Of a stretch of DNA of 64,000 bases, positions 31,468 through 40,094 are shown piece by piece. The notes under the pieces were generated by a model. It did not search any database and was not told where the DNA came from. It saw nothing but the letters and a program-made list of their open reading frames with translations. Origin of the DNA: an uncultured Brevibacillus sp. (GTDB taxonomy: Bacteria; Bacillota; Bacilli; Brevibacillales; Brevibacillaceae); contig NZ_CANMZW010000029.1 in assembly GCF_947502445.1 (NCBI RefSeq), positions 1-64,000 of the forward strand. The letters run 5' to 3'. Both the position numbers and the translations under genes were made by a program. Within the stretch, counting starts at the first letter, position 1. Each line of letters starts with the position of its first letter.

Positions 31468-32220
31468 TCACAGCCTGCGTTCCAAAAAATGGATGATTTC
31501 ACATACTGATGGCCGTAGCCAGCGATCTGGCATGCTCACCGACTCCCCTCTGATCAGCTGTGTTGCGAGAGCATTGGGGTGGACGTCAGCACTTAAAAAA
31601 TAGAGCTGCTCCCAAGGCTTCGGGATGGCATCCATAGCTTCCACACATTTGCCCACATAGGCTTGCAGCGCATCCCGATAGGCGAGACTAGTCAGCGTGG
31701 TTCCACTCCACACGTCCACTCCCGTCAATGCCTTGGCATGAGCGGCATCCAGACTTTTTGCAAGGGAGCAGACAACAAACAGCAATTGCTCGGGCATCAG
31801 CTTGTAGCGTTTTTGATACTGCTTGGCAAAACGGGCGATGGTCGCATTCCACGAAGGTGTATCATAACTGCCCAGATCGGGAATGCATTTGAGTACACCG
31901 ACGAGCTGCTCACCCCTTTTGACAAAAAGCAGGCCATCCTGCACCTGAAAAGACAGTCTTGCCAATCGCTCAGCCAAAAACTCTCCTACTCGCTCATGTA
32001 TAACCCGAGAAATTCGTTGTGAGGATTTTCGCTTCAGCTTTTGCCGCACACGAACCTCTTCCTCCTCCAGATAGACGCGGGTCAGCTCAGAAAATAAAAG
32101 TGCCTCCATACACGGCTCAGCCTGCTCACCACAGCTGACGCTCTCTTTTGTCAGGCACTCCAAGCGGCTATAGGCCTCTGCCAAGCTTTGCTCCCATTGC
32201 CCTTTATTTGCTGTGCCCAT
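31468..32220 (-). CDS. Unknown 250-residue protein at the end of the kdp operon
   Basis: I do not recognise this protein. It is soluble, with a helical, basic middle (RVRQKLKRKSSQRISRVIHERVGEFLAERLARLSFQVQDG) and a possible small alpha/beta domain (LVGVLKCIPDLGSYDTPSWNATIARFAKQYQKRY, then LLFVVCSLAKSL). It contains four Cys, three of them near residues 22-37. It starts 12 bp after the KdpD-like gene with its own GGGGGGC site, so it is probably translated from the kdp transcript and linked to potassium sensing. The operon seems to end here. Confidence 0.65.
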   Translation of the reverse strand: MGTANKGQWEQSLAEAYSRLECLTKESVSCGEQAEPCMEALLFSELTRVYLEEEEVRVRQKLKRKSSQRISRVIHERVGEFLAERLARLSFQVQDGLLFVKRGEQLVGVLKCIPDLGSYDTPSWNATIARFAKQYQKRYKLMPEQLLFVVCSLAKSLDAAHAKALTGVDVWSGTTLTSLAYRDALQAYVGKCVEAMDAIPKPWEQLYFLSADVHPNALATQLIRGESVSMPDRWLRPSVCEIIHFLERRL

Positions 32221-32232
32221 GCCTAGCCCCCC

Positions 32233-34563
32233 TCAATTCATATCTGGCACATGATCGGCGACGACTAGTACATCCATATGCCGCACTTCCCGCAGCAGCC
32301 TTTGTACGACAGAGCCGTCTCGTATTTCCTTCCATCTCGTCCTCGCTGATTGTCCTATTACTACTTGGCTCGCATGCTTCTCGTTCATGTGCAAAACCAG
32401 CTTGGTGAACACCTTTCGCTTGGATGCTGCTTCATATTGTTCAAAGCAGCCCCCCAGCCGCTCCGTCAATTTCTTCAGCTTTTCCAGCTGTATCCACTCC
32501 TCTTCGGTCAGCGGCTGATGATCCTGGACATAAGCGACGTGCCAGGATGCTTTTAACCGGTAGGCAATCCGAAATCCGCGCCGGATCAACCGCTCACTGT
32601 CTGCTCGCAAATTGACACAGACAAAAATCACTTCCCGCTGTCGCCACGGTCCCCGCAGCGTCCGTCTCTCCCACGCTTCCAATCGTTCATCGACGTCATC
32701 CGCCACCTCACGCAGCGCCAATTCCCGCAGAGCAATGAGGTTCCCGGTTTTAAAAAAGTTGGCGAGTGACTGTTCTACCTTTTCCATAGCATAAATGTTG
32801 CCCTCCCGCATTCGCTGCCGCAATGCTTTTGGCGAGATGTCGATCAGCTCGACCTCATCTGCTTGATGCAAAATGTGGTCGGGAACGGTTTCACGCACAC
32901 GAATACCCGTAATTTGCTCTACACTGTCGTTCAAGCTTTCGAGGTGCTGAATATTCATCGTGGAAATGACCGAAATACCAGCGGATAAAATCCTCTCTAC
33001 ATCGTGATACCGCTTCTCCAGCTGGCTGCCCGGCACATTGGTATGCGCCAGCTCATCGACCAGCACCACGTCAGGGTTGCGCCGGATGATTTCGTCTGTA
33101 TCCATTTCCTCCAGCGTGACGTTTTTATACGGAATTCGCTTGCGTGGAATCAGAGGCAGCCCGCCAACCTGTTCTGTCGTTTCTTTTCGTCCATGTGTTT
33201 CTAACAGCCCGATGACGACGTCTATGCCATTTTGCGCAAACTCGTTTCCCTCGCGCAGCATCGTATACGTTTTTCCCACTCCTGGCGCTGCCCCGACATA
33301 CACCTTCAAACTGCCACGATTGATCTTGCCGATTTCCTCCTCCATTTCCGCCTCGCTCAGGCGGCGATAAGGATTGACTGGTTTAGCAGCTCTTCGTTTT
33401 GTAGGCAATACTCGCTCCCCATCCCGCTCAGATCGGTCTGCCACGATCAAAATGTCGATGTTTTTCGTTTGACGCAAAATTTTGTGAACGATGGAGCCGT
33501 ACCAGATCTCTTCCCAGCGTGTTCGCTTGGACTGTCCCATGACGATTCTCGTTACTATTTTTTCCATCGCATAAGCAACCAGCTCACTCGCAACTGCTTG
33601 TGGCCGATGCAGCGACCGCTCCTCGAATACGCCCCCCACTTTGTCGACGAGCTTCAGGATGGCTCTGCGAAAAGTGGCTTCCTCCTTGGTCTGCTTTTTT
33701 CCTGCGAGGCGGAAGCAGACAACCAGCAGCTCTCCGCCAAGCCTTTTGGCTACCTGCTGACCCCGCCTGACCAAAATCGATCCGTTCCAATGATACTGAG
33801 CCGAAACCAATATCCGTTCGGTTGCACCAGACGCGCCCACCATGCCATGTCTCTCCCGGTAGTCCTCCAGGTCATCGTTCACTCCGTTGGCTACAAAGCG
33901 CAGGGCGAGCTCTCGCAGCATGTGCAGATTGTCTCTGCGAAACAAAGGGTGCTTCGTTCGCGACAGATTCGCCTCGTCCTCTTGCAATCGTTTGAGAATC
34001 GCCTCCGGTGTCACATCCAAAAGCTTGACCTCATCCGCCTGCGCCAATGTATCCTCGGGAACGCATTGCTCGATTTGTACCTCGAGCTTGGTTAACCGCT
34101 CCGCCAGCTCCTTCATGCCTGACAGCTCGTAAATATTGACTGTCGCAATGACACTGATATTGTGCTGAAGCAGCTTTTGCACATCCTCATACCGTGTCGC
34201 TCGCGGTGCATCCGGGCGATTCCGGTAGGCAAGACCGTCCACCAGCACCACCTCGGGGTCGCGAGCGATCAATGCGTCCACATCCAGATCGTGTCTCGTT
34301 TGCCCGAGCCTGTTCCATTCAATAGACGGGATTTGCTCCAGCCCTTCTCGCTTTTGTTCCAGCTTTGGATGCGGAGCTTCGCCTGTATGCACAAGCACGA
34401 CGTCGATCCCTTTTTTCTTCAGGCTTTGCCCTTCCAACAACAGGTGGTACGTTTTACCGGAGCCACTCACCGCCCCCAAAACGATTTTCAGCCGGCCCCG
34501 GTGCATTTTGGAGATAGACTGCAAGATTTCCTCCGGGGACTTCTTTCGAAACGGTTCTACCAT
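32233..34563 (-). CDS. Tandem KdpD-like sensor module without kinase
   Basis: The 776 residues contain two copies of the KdpD N-terminal unit. Copy 1 (about 20-385) has a Walker A GAVSGSGKT (30-38) and LVDGLAYRNRP; copy 2 (about 400-770) has canonical GAAPGVGKT and LVDELAHTNVPG. Each is followed by a universal-stress-protein-like domain (ERILVSAQYHWNGS and EVIFVCVNLRADSE), the region that binds c-di-AMP in KdpD. No membrane helices, HisKA or HATPase are present, and no kdpE is nearby. It lies 25 bp after kdpC, so control of Kdp is inferred. Confidence 0.88.
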   Translation of the reverse strand: MVEPFRKKSPEEILQSISKMHRGRLKIVLGAVSGSGKTYHLLLEGQSLKKKGIDVVLVHTGEAPHPKLEQKREGLEQIPSIEWNRLGQTRHDLDVDALIARDPEVVLVDGLAYRNRPDAPRATRYEDVQKLLQHNISVIATVNIYELSGMKELAERLTKLEVQIEQCVPEDTLAQADEVKLLDVTPEAILKRLQEDEANLSRTKHPLFRRDNLHMLRELALRFVANGVNDDLEDYRERHGMVGASGATERILVSAQYHWNGSILVRRGQQVAKRLGGELLVVCFRLAGKKQTKEEATFRRAILKLVDKVGGVFEERSLHRPQAVASELVAYAMEKIVTRIVMGQSKRTRWEEIWYGSIVHKILRQTKNIDILIVADRSERDGERVLPTKRRAAKPVNPYRRLSEAEMEEEIGKINRGSLKVYVGAAPGVGKTYTMLREGNEFAQNGIDVVIGLLETHGRKETTEQVGGLPLIPRKRIPYKNVTLEEMDTDEIIRRNPDVVLVDELAHTNVPGSQLEKRYHDVERILSAGISVISTMNIQHLESLNDSVEQITGIRVRETVPDHILHQADEVELIDISPKALRQRMREGNIYAMEKVEQSLANFFKTGNLIALRELALREVADDVDERLEAWERRTLRGPWRQREVIFVCVNLRADSERLIRRGFRIAYRLKASWHVAYVQDHQPLTEEEWIQLEKLKKLTERLGGCFEQYEAASKRKVFTKLVLHMNEKHASQVVIGQSARTRWKEIRDGSVVQRLLREVRHMDVLVVADHVPDMN

Positions 34564-34588
34564 CTTGCAGCCCTCCTTTTTTCCTGTC

Positions 34589-35149
34589 TTATTTCAATTG
34601 ATCCAGAGCCAGATTCAGCTTGAGCACGTTTACCCGTGGTTCCCCGAATACGCCCATGCTTCTTCCCTCTGTATGTTCCTCAATCAAGGTACGCAGCTTG
34701 GCAGGATCAAGATTTCTCTTGCTGGCGATCCGCTCTACCTGGATGAGTGCAGCTTGTGGAGAAATATGCGGGTCCAGCCCAGAGCCAGAGTTGGTCAGTA
34801 AATCGACAGGAATGTCTTCCTTTTTCACAGCAGGATTCGCTTTTAAAAAGCTGGCGATGTCTGCTTGTGTACGCTCGATCAGCGCTGGATTGGACGGTGC
34901 ATAGTTGTTGGAGCCTGACCCTGCTGCATTGTTATCAATAGAAGATACACGGCCCCAGAAATACTTCGGATCAGAAAAGGTTTGACCGATCAGCTCAGAG
35001 CCAACTACCTTTCCGCTTGCGTCCGTGATCAAGCTGCCGCTCGCTTTTGCCGGCATCGCGATTTGAGCAATTCCCGTCATAGCCAGCGGGTAGGCGAGAC
35101 CACAGATCAACAGCAAGACCAAACTAAGACGCAGATTTGTAAGCAGCAT
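34589..35149 (-). CDS. kdpC: Potassium-transporting ATPase subunit KdpC
   Basis: The 186-residue protein has one N-terminal membrane helix (residues about 5-30) and the KdpC domain: GSELIGQTFSDPKYFWGRVSS, NYAPSNPAL, GSGLDPHISPQAALIQVERIA and VNVLKLNLALD. KdpC stabilises the KdpFABC complex and helps ATP binding. Length is normal for the family. Start ATG after GGGGTGAAGAGAT; 35 bp downstream of kdpB. Confidence 0.95.
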   Translation of the reverse strand: MLLTNLRLSLVLLLICGLAYPLAMTGIAQIAMPAKASGSLITDASGKVVGSELIGQTFSDPKYFWGRVSSIDNNAAGSGSNNYAPSNPALIERTQADIASFLKANPAVKKEDIPVDLLTNSGSGLDPHISPQAALIQVERIASKRNLDPAKLRTLIEEHTEGRSMGVFGEPRVNVLKLNLALDQLK

Positions 35150-35184
35150 ATCTCTTCACCCCTACCTTCTTTACACAGAGTTGG

Positions 35185-37224
35185 TTACACCAGATTCAGA
35201 CCGACCAGCATCAGGTCGATCAGCTTAATCGCTACAAAAGGAACCACAATTCCACCCAAGCCGTAGATGACGAGGTTGCGGCTGAGCAGCTTCGTCGCAC
35301 TCATCGGCGAATACTTCACGCCCTTCATCGCAAGCGGAATCAGGATCGGAATGATAATCGCATTAAAGATCAGCGCGGACAAAATCGCACTTTGCGGGGT
35401 TGCCAGCCCCATGATGTTCAATGCACTCATTTGCGGAATGGCAAGCATGAACATTGCGGGAATGATCGCGAAGTATTTCGCCACATCGTTTGCGATACTA
35501 AAGGTCGTCAAGGCTCCGCGCGTCATCAACAGCTGTTTGCCGATCGCCACAACCTCGATAATCTTGGTTGGATCGGAATCGAGATCAACCATGTTGGCTG
35601 CTTCCTTCGCCGCCACTGTTCCGCTGTTCATCGCCAAGCCGACATCCGCCTGTGCAAGAGCTGGAGCGTCATTCGTTCCATCCCCGGTCATGGCGACCAG
35701 CTTGCCCTCAGCCTGTTCTTTGCGGATCAGCGCAATTTTGTCCTCTGGCTTGGCTTCCGCTACAAAATCATCCACCCCTGCCTCACGGGCGATAGTCGCA
35801 GCCGTCAGTGGATTATCTCCCGTACACATGACCGTCCTGATACCCATGCGGCGCAACTCTTCAAAGCGCTCACGCATGCCGGGCTTTACAGTGTCCTTTA
35901 AATAAATCAACCCAAGTATATTTGCTCCAGCTGCTACCGCGAGTGGCGTACCTCCAGCTGTAGCGATTTTTGCCGCTTTTTCCTCCAAATCAGCTGGGAT
36001 GCTTCCCCCTTGCGCCACAACGTATTGCTTGATTGCGTCCACGGCACCTTTTCGGATACTCGCTCCATTCACCAGATTTGTACCGCTCATCCGTGTCTCT
36101 GCCTTAAATTCCACGCCCTCAGAACCTGGTAGCACTAGCTCTGTGGCATCCACACCAAGCCTTTTCGCCAGCTCGATAATCGAGCGTCCTTCTGGTGTTT
36201 CATCGTAAATCGAGCTTTGTGCAGCCGCTTTGTTCAGCTCTTCTGGTGTGACCTTGCCTACTGCAACGAATTCCGCTGCCATCCGGTTTCCAAATGTAAT
36301 CGTTCCTGTTTTGTCGAGAATGATTGTATTGATATCTCCCGATGCCTCCACTGCTTTTCCAGACATCGCAATCACGTTAAACTGTGTGACGCGGTCCATC
36401 CCTGCAATTCCGATCGCGGACAGCAAGCCGCCAATCGTTGTCGGAATCAGGCACACCAGGAGGGCAACCAGTGTGGCGACAGGGATCGCTGCATGTACGT
36501 AGGTCGCGATTGGCGACAAGGTCGTGCAGACAATCACAAAAATGAGGGTCAGACTGACGAGCAGCGTATTGAGCGCAATTTCATTCGGTGTCTTTTGGCG
36601 CTTGGCTCCCTCCACGAGTGATATCATTCGATCGAGGAAGGATTCACCGGGATCTGTCGTCACACGTACACGGATACTGTCACTCACGACACGCGTTCCA
36701 CCTGTGACTGAGCTGAAATCTCCGCCCGCTTCCTTGATCACCGGAGCCGACTCACCCGTAATTGCCGACTCATCGACGGAAGCGACACCTTCTATAATTT
36801 CACCATCGCTTGGGATCAGCTCACCCGTATCAACTACGACTACATCCCCTTTTCGAAGTTCTGTCGAGCTGACCACCTGAATGGAGCCATCCTTTGCCAT
36901 TCTGCGCGCTTTTGTATCCTGCTTCGTTTTCTTCAGACTCGCTGCCTGCGCTTTTCCGCGCCCCTCCGCCAATGCCTCAGCGAAGTTGGCGAACAAAATC
37001 GTCACGAACAAGATGAGACTGACGACACCGTTGTAGATTGGAGCGGATGCTCCCCCAGACAGACCGGGGAAAAACGTCAGCAATAAAGTAATCACAAATC
37101 CTACCTCAACTACGAACATAACCGGATTTTTCATCATCACACGCGGGTCCAGCTTTTTGAAAGCCTCCACTAACGCCTGACGGTACATATCTTTAGGAAG
37201 CGCGACCGTGCGCGTTCTACTCAT
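35185..37224 (-). CDS. kdpB: Potassium-transporting ATPase catalytic subunit KdpB
   Basis: The 679-residue P1A-type ATPase has TGESAPV in the actuator, phosphorylation site LDKTGTITFGN, MCTGDNPLTA, and GDGTNDAPALAQADVG. It hydrolyses ATP to drive potassium uptake through KdpA. The ATG at 37224 follows AAAGGAGATAGTTCTG; an in-frame upstream ATG would overlap kdpA's end and lacks a ribosome site. Length matches E. coli KdpB. Confidence 0.96.
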   Translation of the reverse strand: MSRTRTVALPKDMYRQALVEAFKKLDPRVMMKNPVMFVVEVGFVITLLLTFFPGLSGGASAPIYNGVVSLILFVTILFANFAEALAEGRGKAQAASLKKTKQDTKARRMAKDGSIQVVSSTELRKGDVVVVDTGELIPSDGEIIEGVASVDESAITGESAPVIKEAGGDFSSVTGGTRVVSDSIRVRVTTDPGESFLDRMISLVEGAKRQKTPNEIALNTLLVSLTLIFVIVCTTLSPIATYVHAAIPVATLVALLVCLIPTTIGGLLSAIGIAGMDRVTQFNVIAMSGKAVEASGDINTIILDKTGTITFGNRMAAEFVAVGKVTPEELNKAAAQSSIYDETPEGRSIIELAKRLGVDATELVLPGSEGVEFKAETRMSGTNLVNGASIRKGAVDAIKQYVVAQGGSIPADLEEKAAKIATAGGTPLAVAAGANILGLIYLKDTVKPGMRERFEELRRMGIRTVMCTGDNPLTAATIAREAGVDDFVAEAKPEDKIALIRKEQAEGKLVAMTGDGTNDAPALAQADVGLAMNSGTVAAKEAANMVDLDSDPTKIIEVVAIGKQLLMTRGALTTFSIANDVAKYFAIIPAMFMLAIPQMSALNIMGLATPQSAILSALIFNAIIIPILIPLAMKGVKYSPMSATKLLSRNLVIYGLGGIVVPFVAIKLIDLMLVGLNLV

Positions 37225-37268
37225 CAGAACTATCTCCTTTGCCTCTGGATTCATGGGAAAAGCCGTCT

Positions 37269-38942
37269 CTATCGCAAGGTCAGCCACTCAGCGATCGGAC
37301 CTAGTGCAAGTACAGGCAAAAAGGTCAGGGCACCCACAATCACAACGGTTGCGATCAGCAGCACCAGGAACACATTGTTATCGGTTCGCAGCGTTCCCAT
37401 CGTTTCCGGCACCGGCTTTTTGGGGAGTATAGAGCCTGCCACTGCCAGCATGGCGATGATGGAGACATACCGCCCAAACAGCATGACTAGTCCCGTAGAA
37501 ATATTCCAGAATGGGGTGTTGTCGCCCAGCCCTTCAAAACCGGAGCCGTTGTTGGCTGCCGACGAGGTGAATTCATACAGCACCTGAGATATTCCGTGAA
37601 AGCCAGGATTGCTGATGCCAGCTGTCCCCATCTCGGTTGCCAGTGCAATCGCAGTAGGTGCCAGTATGATCAGTGGATGGGCAAGAATCGCAATCGCAAT
37701 CAGCTTCATCTCTTTGCCCTCAATTTTGCGTCCCAAAAATTCGGGTGTGCGTCCTACCATCAGACCAGCGATAAAGACAGCTAGAATCGCGTACATCAGG
37801 ATGTTAACTGTACCTACTCCGTCTCCGCCAAATACGCAGTTGAGCATCATTTCTCCGAGCGGCACCAAGCCGCCTAGCGGTGTCAGTGTATCGTGCATGT
37901 TATTGACAGTTCCAGTCGTTGCTGCTGTCGTGATCGCTGTAAACAGAGCACTTTGCGCAATGCCAAAGCGTACTTCCTTGCCTTCCATACTGCCTATCGC
38001 CTGAGACAAGCCCGCCTGCTCCAATGCCGGATTTCCATGAGTCTCGCTGACATAAGCCGTAGTCAAAAAGACGAGAAACATTGCCCCCATCGCCCCAAAA
38101 ATGATCCAGCCTTGCTTGCGGCTTTTTGCCATATGCCCAAAAGCAATCGGAAGCGACGCCGGGATCAGAAACATCGAGAGCATCTCCAGCACATTGGTCC
38201 ACGGTGTTGGATTTTCAAAAGGGTGTGACGAGTTCACTCCGAAAAATCCCCCGCCGTTCGTTCCCAAATGCTTGATCGAAACGAGAGAAGCAACCGGTCC
38301 GCGCGCGATTTGCTGCTCGGCACCGCTCATGGTGGTCGCAGTTGCTGTCGGCTCCATCGTCTGCGGTACGCCCTGAGCTACGAGTAACAGGGTCACGACT
38401 ATGGCCAAAGGCAGCAGAACCCGAGTATGCGCCCGAACCAGGTCAACAAAGTAGTTGCCGATGCTGCGCTGACCTGTCAGCCCTCGCATAAATGCCATGA
38501 CCACCGCAATTCCTGTAGCCGGTGTCGTAAACATCAGGTACATGATAACCATCATTTGCGACAGGTAGGACAATCCACTCTCGCCGCTATAATGCTGGAG
38601 ATTTGTATTCGTTAAAAAGCTGACCGCCGTGTTAAAAGAAAGCAGTGGGTCCATTGCCGCAATGCCACTCGGATTGCCAGGCAGCACCCCTTGCAAGCGA
38701 AGCAGGATATACGCAATGGCAACCATGGCGATGTTGCTCATCAAAACAGCTACTGCGTACTGCTTCCAGGTCATGTCTGTCATGCGAATCCCGGACAGCT
38801 TGTAAATTCCTTTTTCCAGACCGCCGAAAACACGGTCCAGCCTTGTCGCATCAAGAGAAAACGCGTTAGCCAGGTATCGCCCCATCGGTATCGCCAGTAT
38901 GAGCAGCAGCACCAAAACCAACGATATTTGTAAAAAGTCCAC
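37269..38942 (-). CDS. kdpA: Potassium-transporting ATPase subunit KdpA
   Basis: The 557-residue membrane protein binds and channels K+; it belongs to the superfamily of K+ transporters with four selectivity-filter-like loops (for example TNTNLQHYSGESGLSYLSQM, SIKHLGTNGGGFFGVNSSHPFENP, ANNGSGFEGLGDNTPFWN). The start is GTG after TTAGGAGGAGCGGTT, giving MDFLQISLVLVLLL; longer in-frame versions would span kdpF. It follows kdpF by 56 bp and precedes kdpB by 44 bp. Confidence 0.95.
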   Translation of the reverse strand: MDFLQISLVLVLLLILAIPMGRYLANAFSLDATRLDRVFGGLEKGIYKLSGIRMTDMTWKQYAVAVLMSNIAMVAIAYILLRLQGVLPGNPSGIAAMDPLLSFNTAVSFLTNTNLQHYSGESGLSYLSQMMVIMYLMFTTPATGIAVVMAFMRGLTGQRSIGNYFVDLVRAHTRVLLPLAIVVTLLLVAQGVPQTMEPTATATTMSGAEQQIARGPVASLVSIKHLGTNGGGFFGVNSSHPFENPTPWTNVLEMLSMFLIPASLPIAFGHMAKSRKQGWIIFGAMGAMFLVFLTTAYVSETHGNPALEQAGLSQAIGSMEGKEVRFGIAQSALFTAITTAATTGTVNNMHDTLTPLGGLVPLGEMMLNCVFGGDGVGTVNILMYAILAVFIAGLMVGRTPEFLGRKIEGKEMKLIAIAILAHPLIILAPTAIALATEMGTAGISNPGFHGISQVLYEFTSSAANNGSGFEGLGDNTPFWNISTGLVMLFGRYVSIIAMLAVAGSILPKKPVPETMGTLRTDNNVFLVLLIATVVIVGALTFLPVLALGPIAEWLTLR

Positions 38943-38998
38943 AACCGCTCCTCCTAACATTCCTGCAAAATCAGTTCCATTCCCGTAATCAGACGGAC

Positions 38999-39076
38999 TC
39001 AATATTTTTCCGGGTAAATCAAAGCATGGCACAAATACAAGGAAAGTCCGGCCACGATCACTAGCAGAACGATCAT
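38999..39076 (-). CDS. kdpF: KdpF, single-helix subunit of the Kdp ATPase
   Basis: The 25-residue product (one hydrophobic helix, MIVLLVIVAGLSLYLCHALI, then YPEKY) has the length and YxxPE-like end of KdpF, which stabilises the KdpABC complex in the membrane. Its ATG overlaps the stop of the preceding 35-residue gene as ATGA, so translation is coupled. Confidence 0.85.
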   Translation of the reverse strand: MIVLLVIVAGLSLYLCHALIYPEKY

Positions 39077-39180
39077 TTCTCTTTCCCTCCCTGTTCTCTG
39101 ACCACAGCATCACAAAATTGGATGAGTGCGTAAAATACTCCGAATGATAATGCCAAGAGCAGTATGGAAACCACGTCCAT
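39073..39180 (-). CDS. 35-residue membrane protein upstream of KdpF
   Basis: The ATG follows AAGGAGGAAACGGGG. The product has one hydrophobic helix (MDVVSILLLALSFGVFYALI) and a short charged tail (DAVVREQGGKEK). Its stop overlaps the kdpF start as ATGA. It is probably a small partner of the Kdp complex or a leader-translated peptide; the coupling is seen, the role inferred. Confidence 0.7.
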   Translation of the reverse strand: MDVVSILLLALSFGVFYALIQFCDAVVREQGGKEK

Positions 39181-39310
39181 CCCCGTTTCCTCCTTTTTCA
39201 AAATTCACCCTGTATTTAAACCAAGCCACCGCCATCGCTGAAGCGTCTCTCTCGCTTACCCCGTACTCGTTTTCCCTGTGAGAAAAACAAGCCTTCGGGT
39301 AATAAAAAAT

Positions 39311-39435
39311 AGACCAATGCTTACCCCTTCCCCGTAGATCGGCACAGCCTTCCGGCAAAGATGCATAGGCGAATACACTCGCCCACATCCAGCGGCAAAA
39401 CGATCTTGTCTCGGAGAAAAAGTACTCATTGGTCT
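39311..39435 (-). ncRNA. Second, unidentified structured domain in the kdp leader
   Basis: On the minus strand AGACCAATG (39435-39427) pairs with CATTGGTCT (39319-39311), directly followed by ATTTTTTATT. Inside are P2 AGATCG/CGATCT, a hairpin GGGCGA/TCGCC continued by GATG/CATC, and a tight hairpin GCC-GGAA-GGC, a multi-helix junction typical of riboswitches. Short blocks (GTTAGGT, GCTGGATG, CCTATGC, CTACG) recall the M-box magnesium riboswitch, but the domain is much shorter and I do not claim that identity. Confidence 0.5.
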
Positions 39436-39586
39436 ACCTAACGCCCAGCTGACAACGGCATTGCCTTCTTTGCGTCTTGTCTCCCGTTTCCTTTTTCGTC
39501 GTACGATTTATTCTGTTTTTGGGCAAAACGAAAAGACCTGCAAAATGATTTGAATCACACCTCTTGCCATCCGATTGGATAACAAA

Positions 39587-39620
39587 AAGGCCTCCTCAAA
39601 TAGGCGGTCTTTAGACCTCC
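39587..39620 (-). terminator. Expression platform of the ydaO riboswitch
   Basis: On the minus strand, GC-rich sequence with GGTC-TAAA-GACC and GCCT/AGGC pairings runs into CCTTTTTG right after the aptamer, a likely riboswitch-controlled terminator. The strength of the stem is moderate. Confidence 0.5.
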
Positions 39621-39626
39621 CTCGCT

Positions 39627-39753
39627 TTAGCCGACGAAGTTAGCTGACGGGTAGGATGGCGAAAGAGTTTCTCATCCCTTCCACAAATGAATCGTGGAAT
39701 TAACCCCTACTGATTGGGTCCTCCGTTCCCGAGTGCCTCGGGATTTGGCCAGA
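39627..39753 (-). ncRNA. ydaO/yuaA-type c-di-AMP riboswitch
   Basis: On the minus strand the conserved blocks occur in order: GGCCAAATCCCGA, GGAACGGAGGACCCA, GGGGTTAAT, GGAAGGGAT and CACCC-like CTACCCGTCAGCTAAC. This is the ydaO aptamer pattern. Such riboswitches shut off K+ uptake genes when c-di-AMP is high, which fits its place at the head of the kdp operon. Confidence 0.88.
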
Positions 39754-39778
39754 TTTGCAATTGTTGGTTACGAGTCTC

Positions 39779-39807
39779 ATTATACGTCTGGCATAATCGG
39801 TTGTTAA
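39779..39807 (-). promoter_or_regulatory. Sigma-A promoter of the kdp operon
   Basis: The minus strand has TTAACA, 17 bp and a perfect TATAAT. Transcription would start near 39772, about 20 nt before the ydaO aptamer, giving a leader of about 590 nt. I see no gene or clear site in 39808-40094. Confidence 0.75.
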
Positions 39808-40094
39808 TGTCCTGTTTCTGGCTTTTTAGCACAATTTATTCATTCTTTATCGATGTAAGCGATTTAAACCCGGCAAGTCTCATTCACGCACGATATTTCA
39901 TGGTTTCTCTTCTGTTTTCACAAGAAACTAGGTGCCTGACCCGAGCTGTAAATCACTTGCCATAGGCCTGTTGACAGCTTCACCAGTAGCTCGTTAAGAT
40001 ATAGCCATCTGAGCGCGTGACAAGCCTCATGGCACAGGCAGGGCCTTCGATGCGCCCAATCATACAAGGAAATGACGCATGGGAGGAATATGGA

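Noticed and set aside
39110..39388. Open frame of 92 codons in the kdp leader
   Set aside because: Overlaps the structured leader and the small gene before kdpF in another frame; no ribosome site.
39311..39435. Calling the second kdp leader domain an M-box magnesium riboswitch
   Set aside because: Only short blocks agree, the domain is about 50 nt too short and its closing helix is placed differently.
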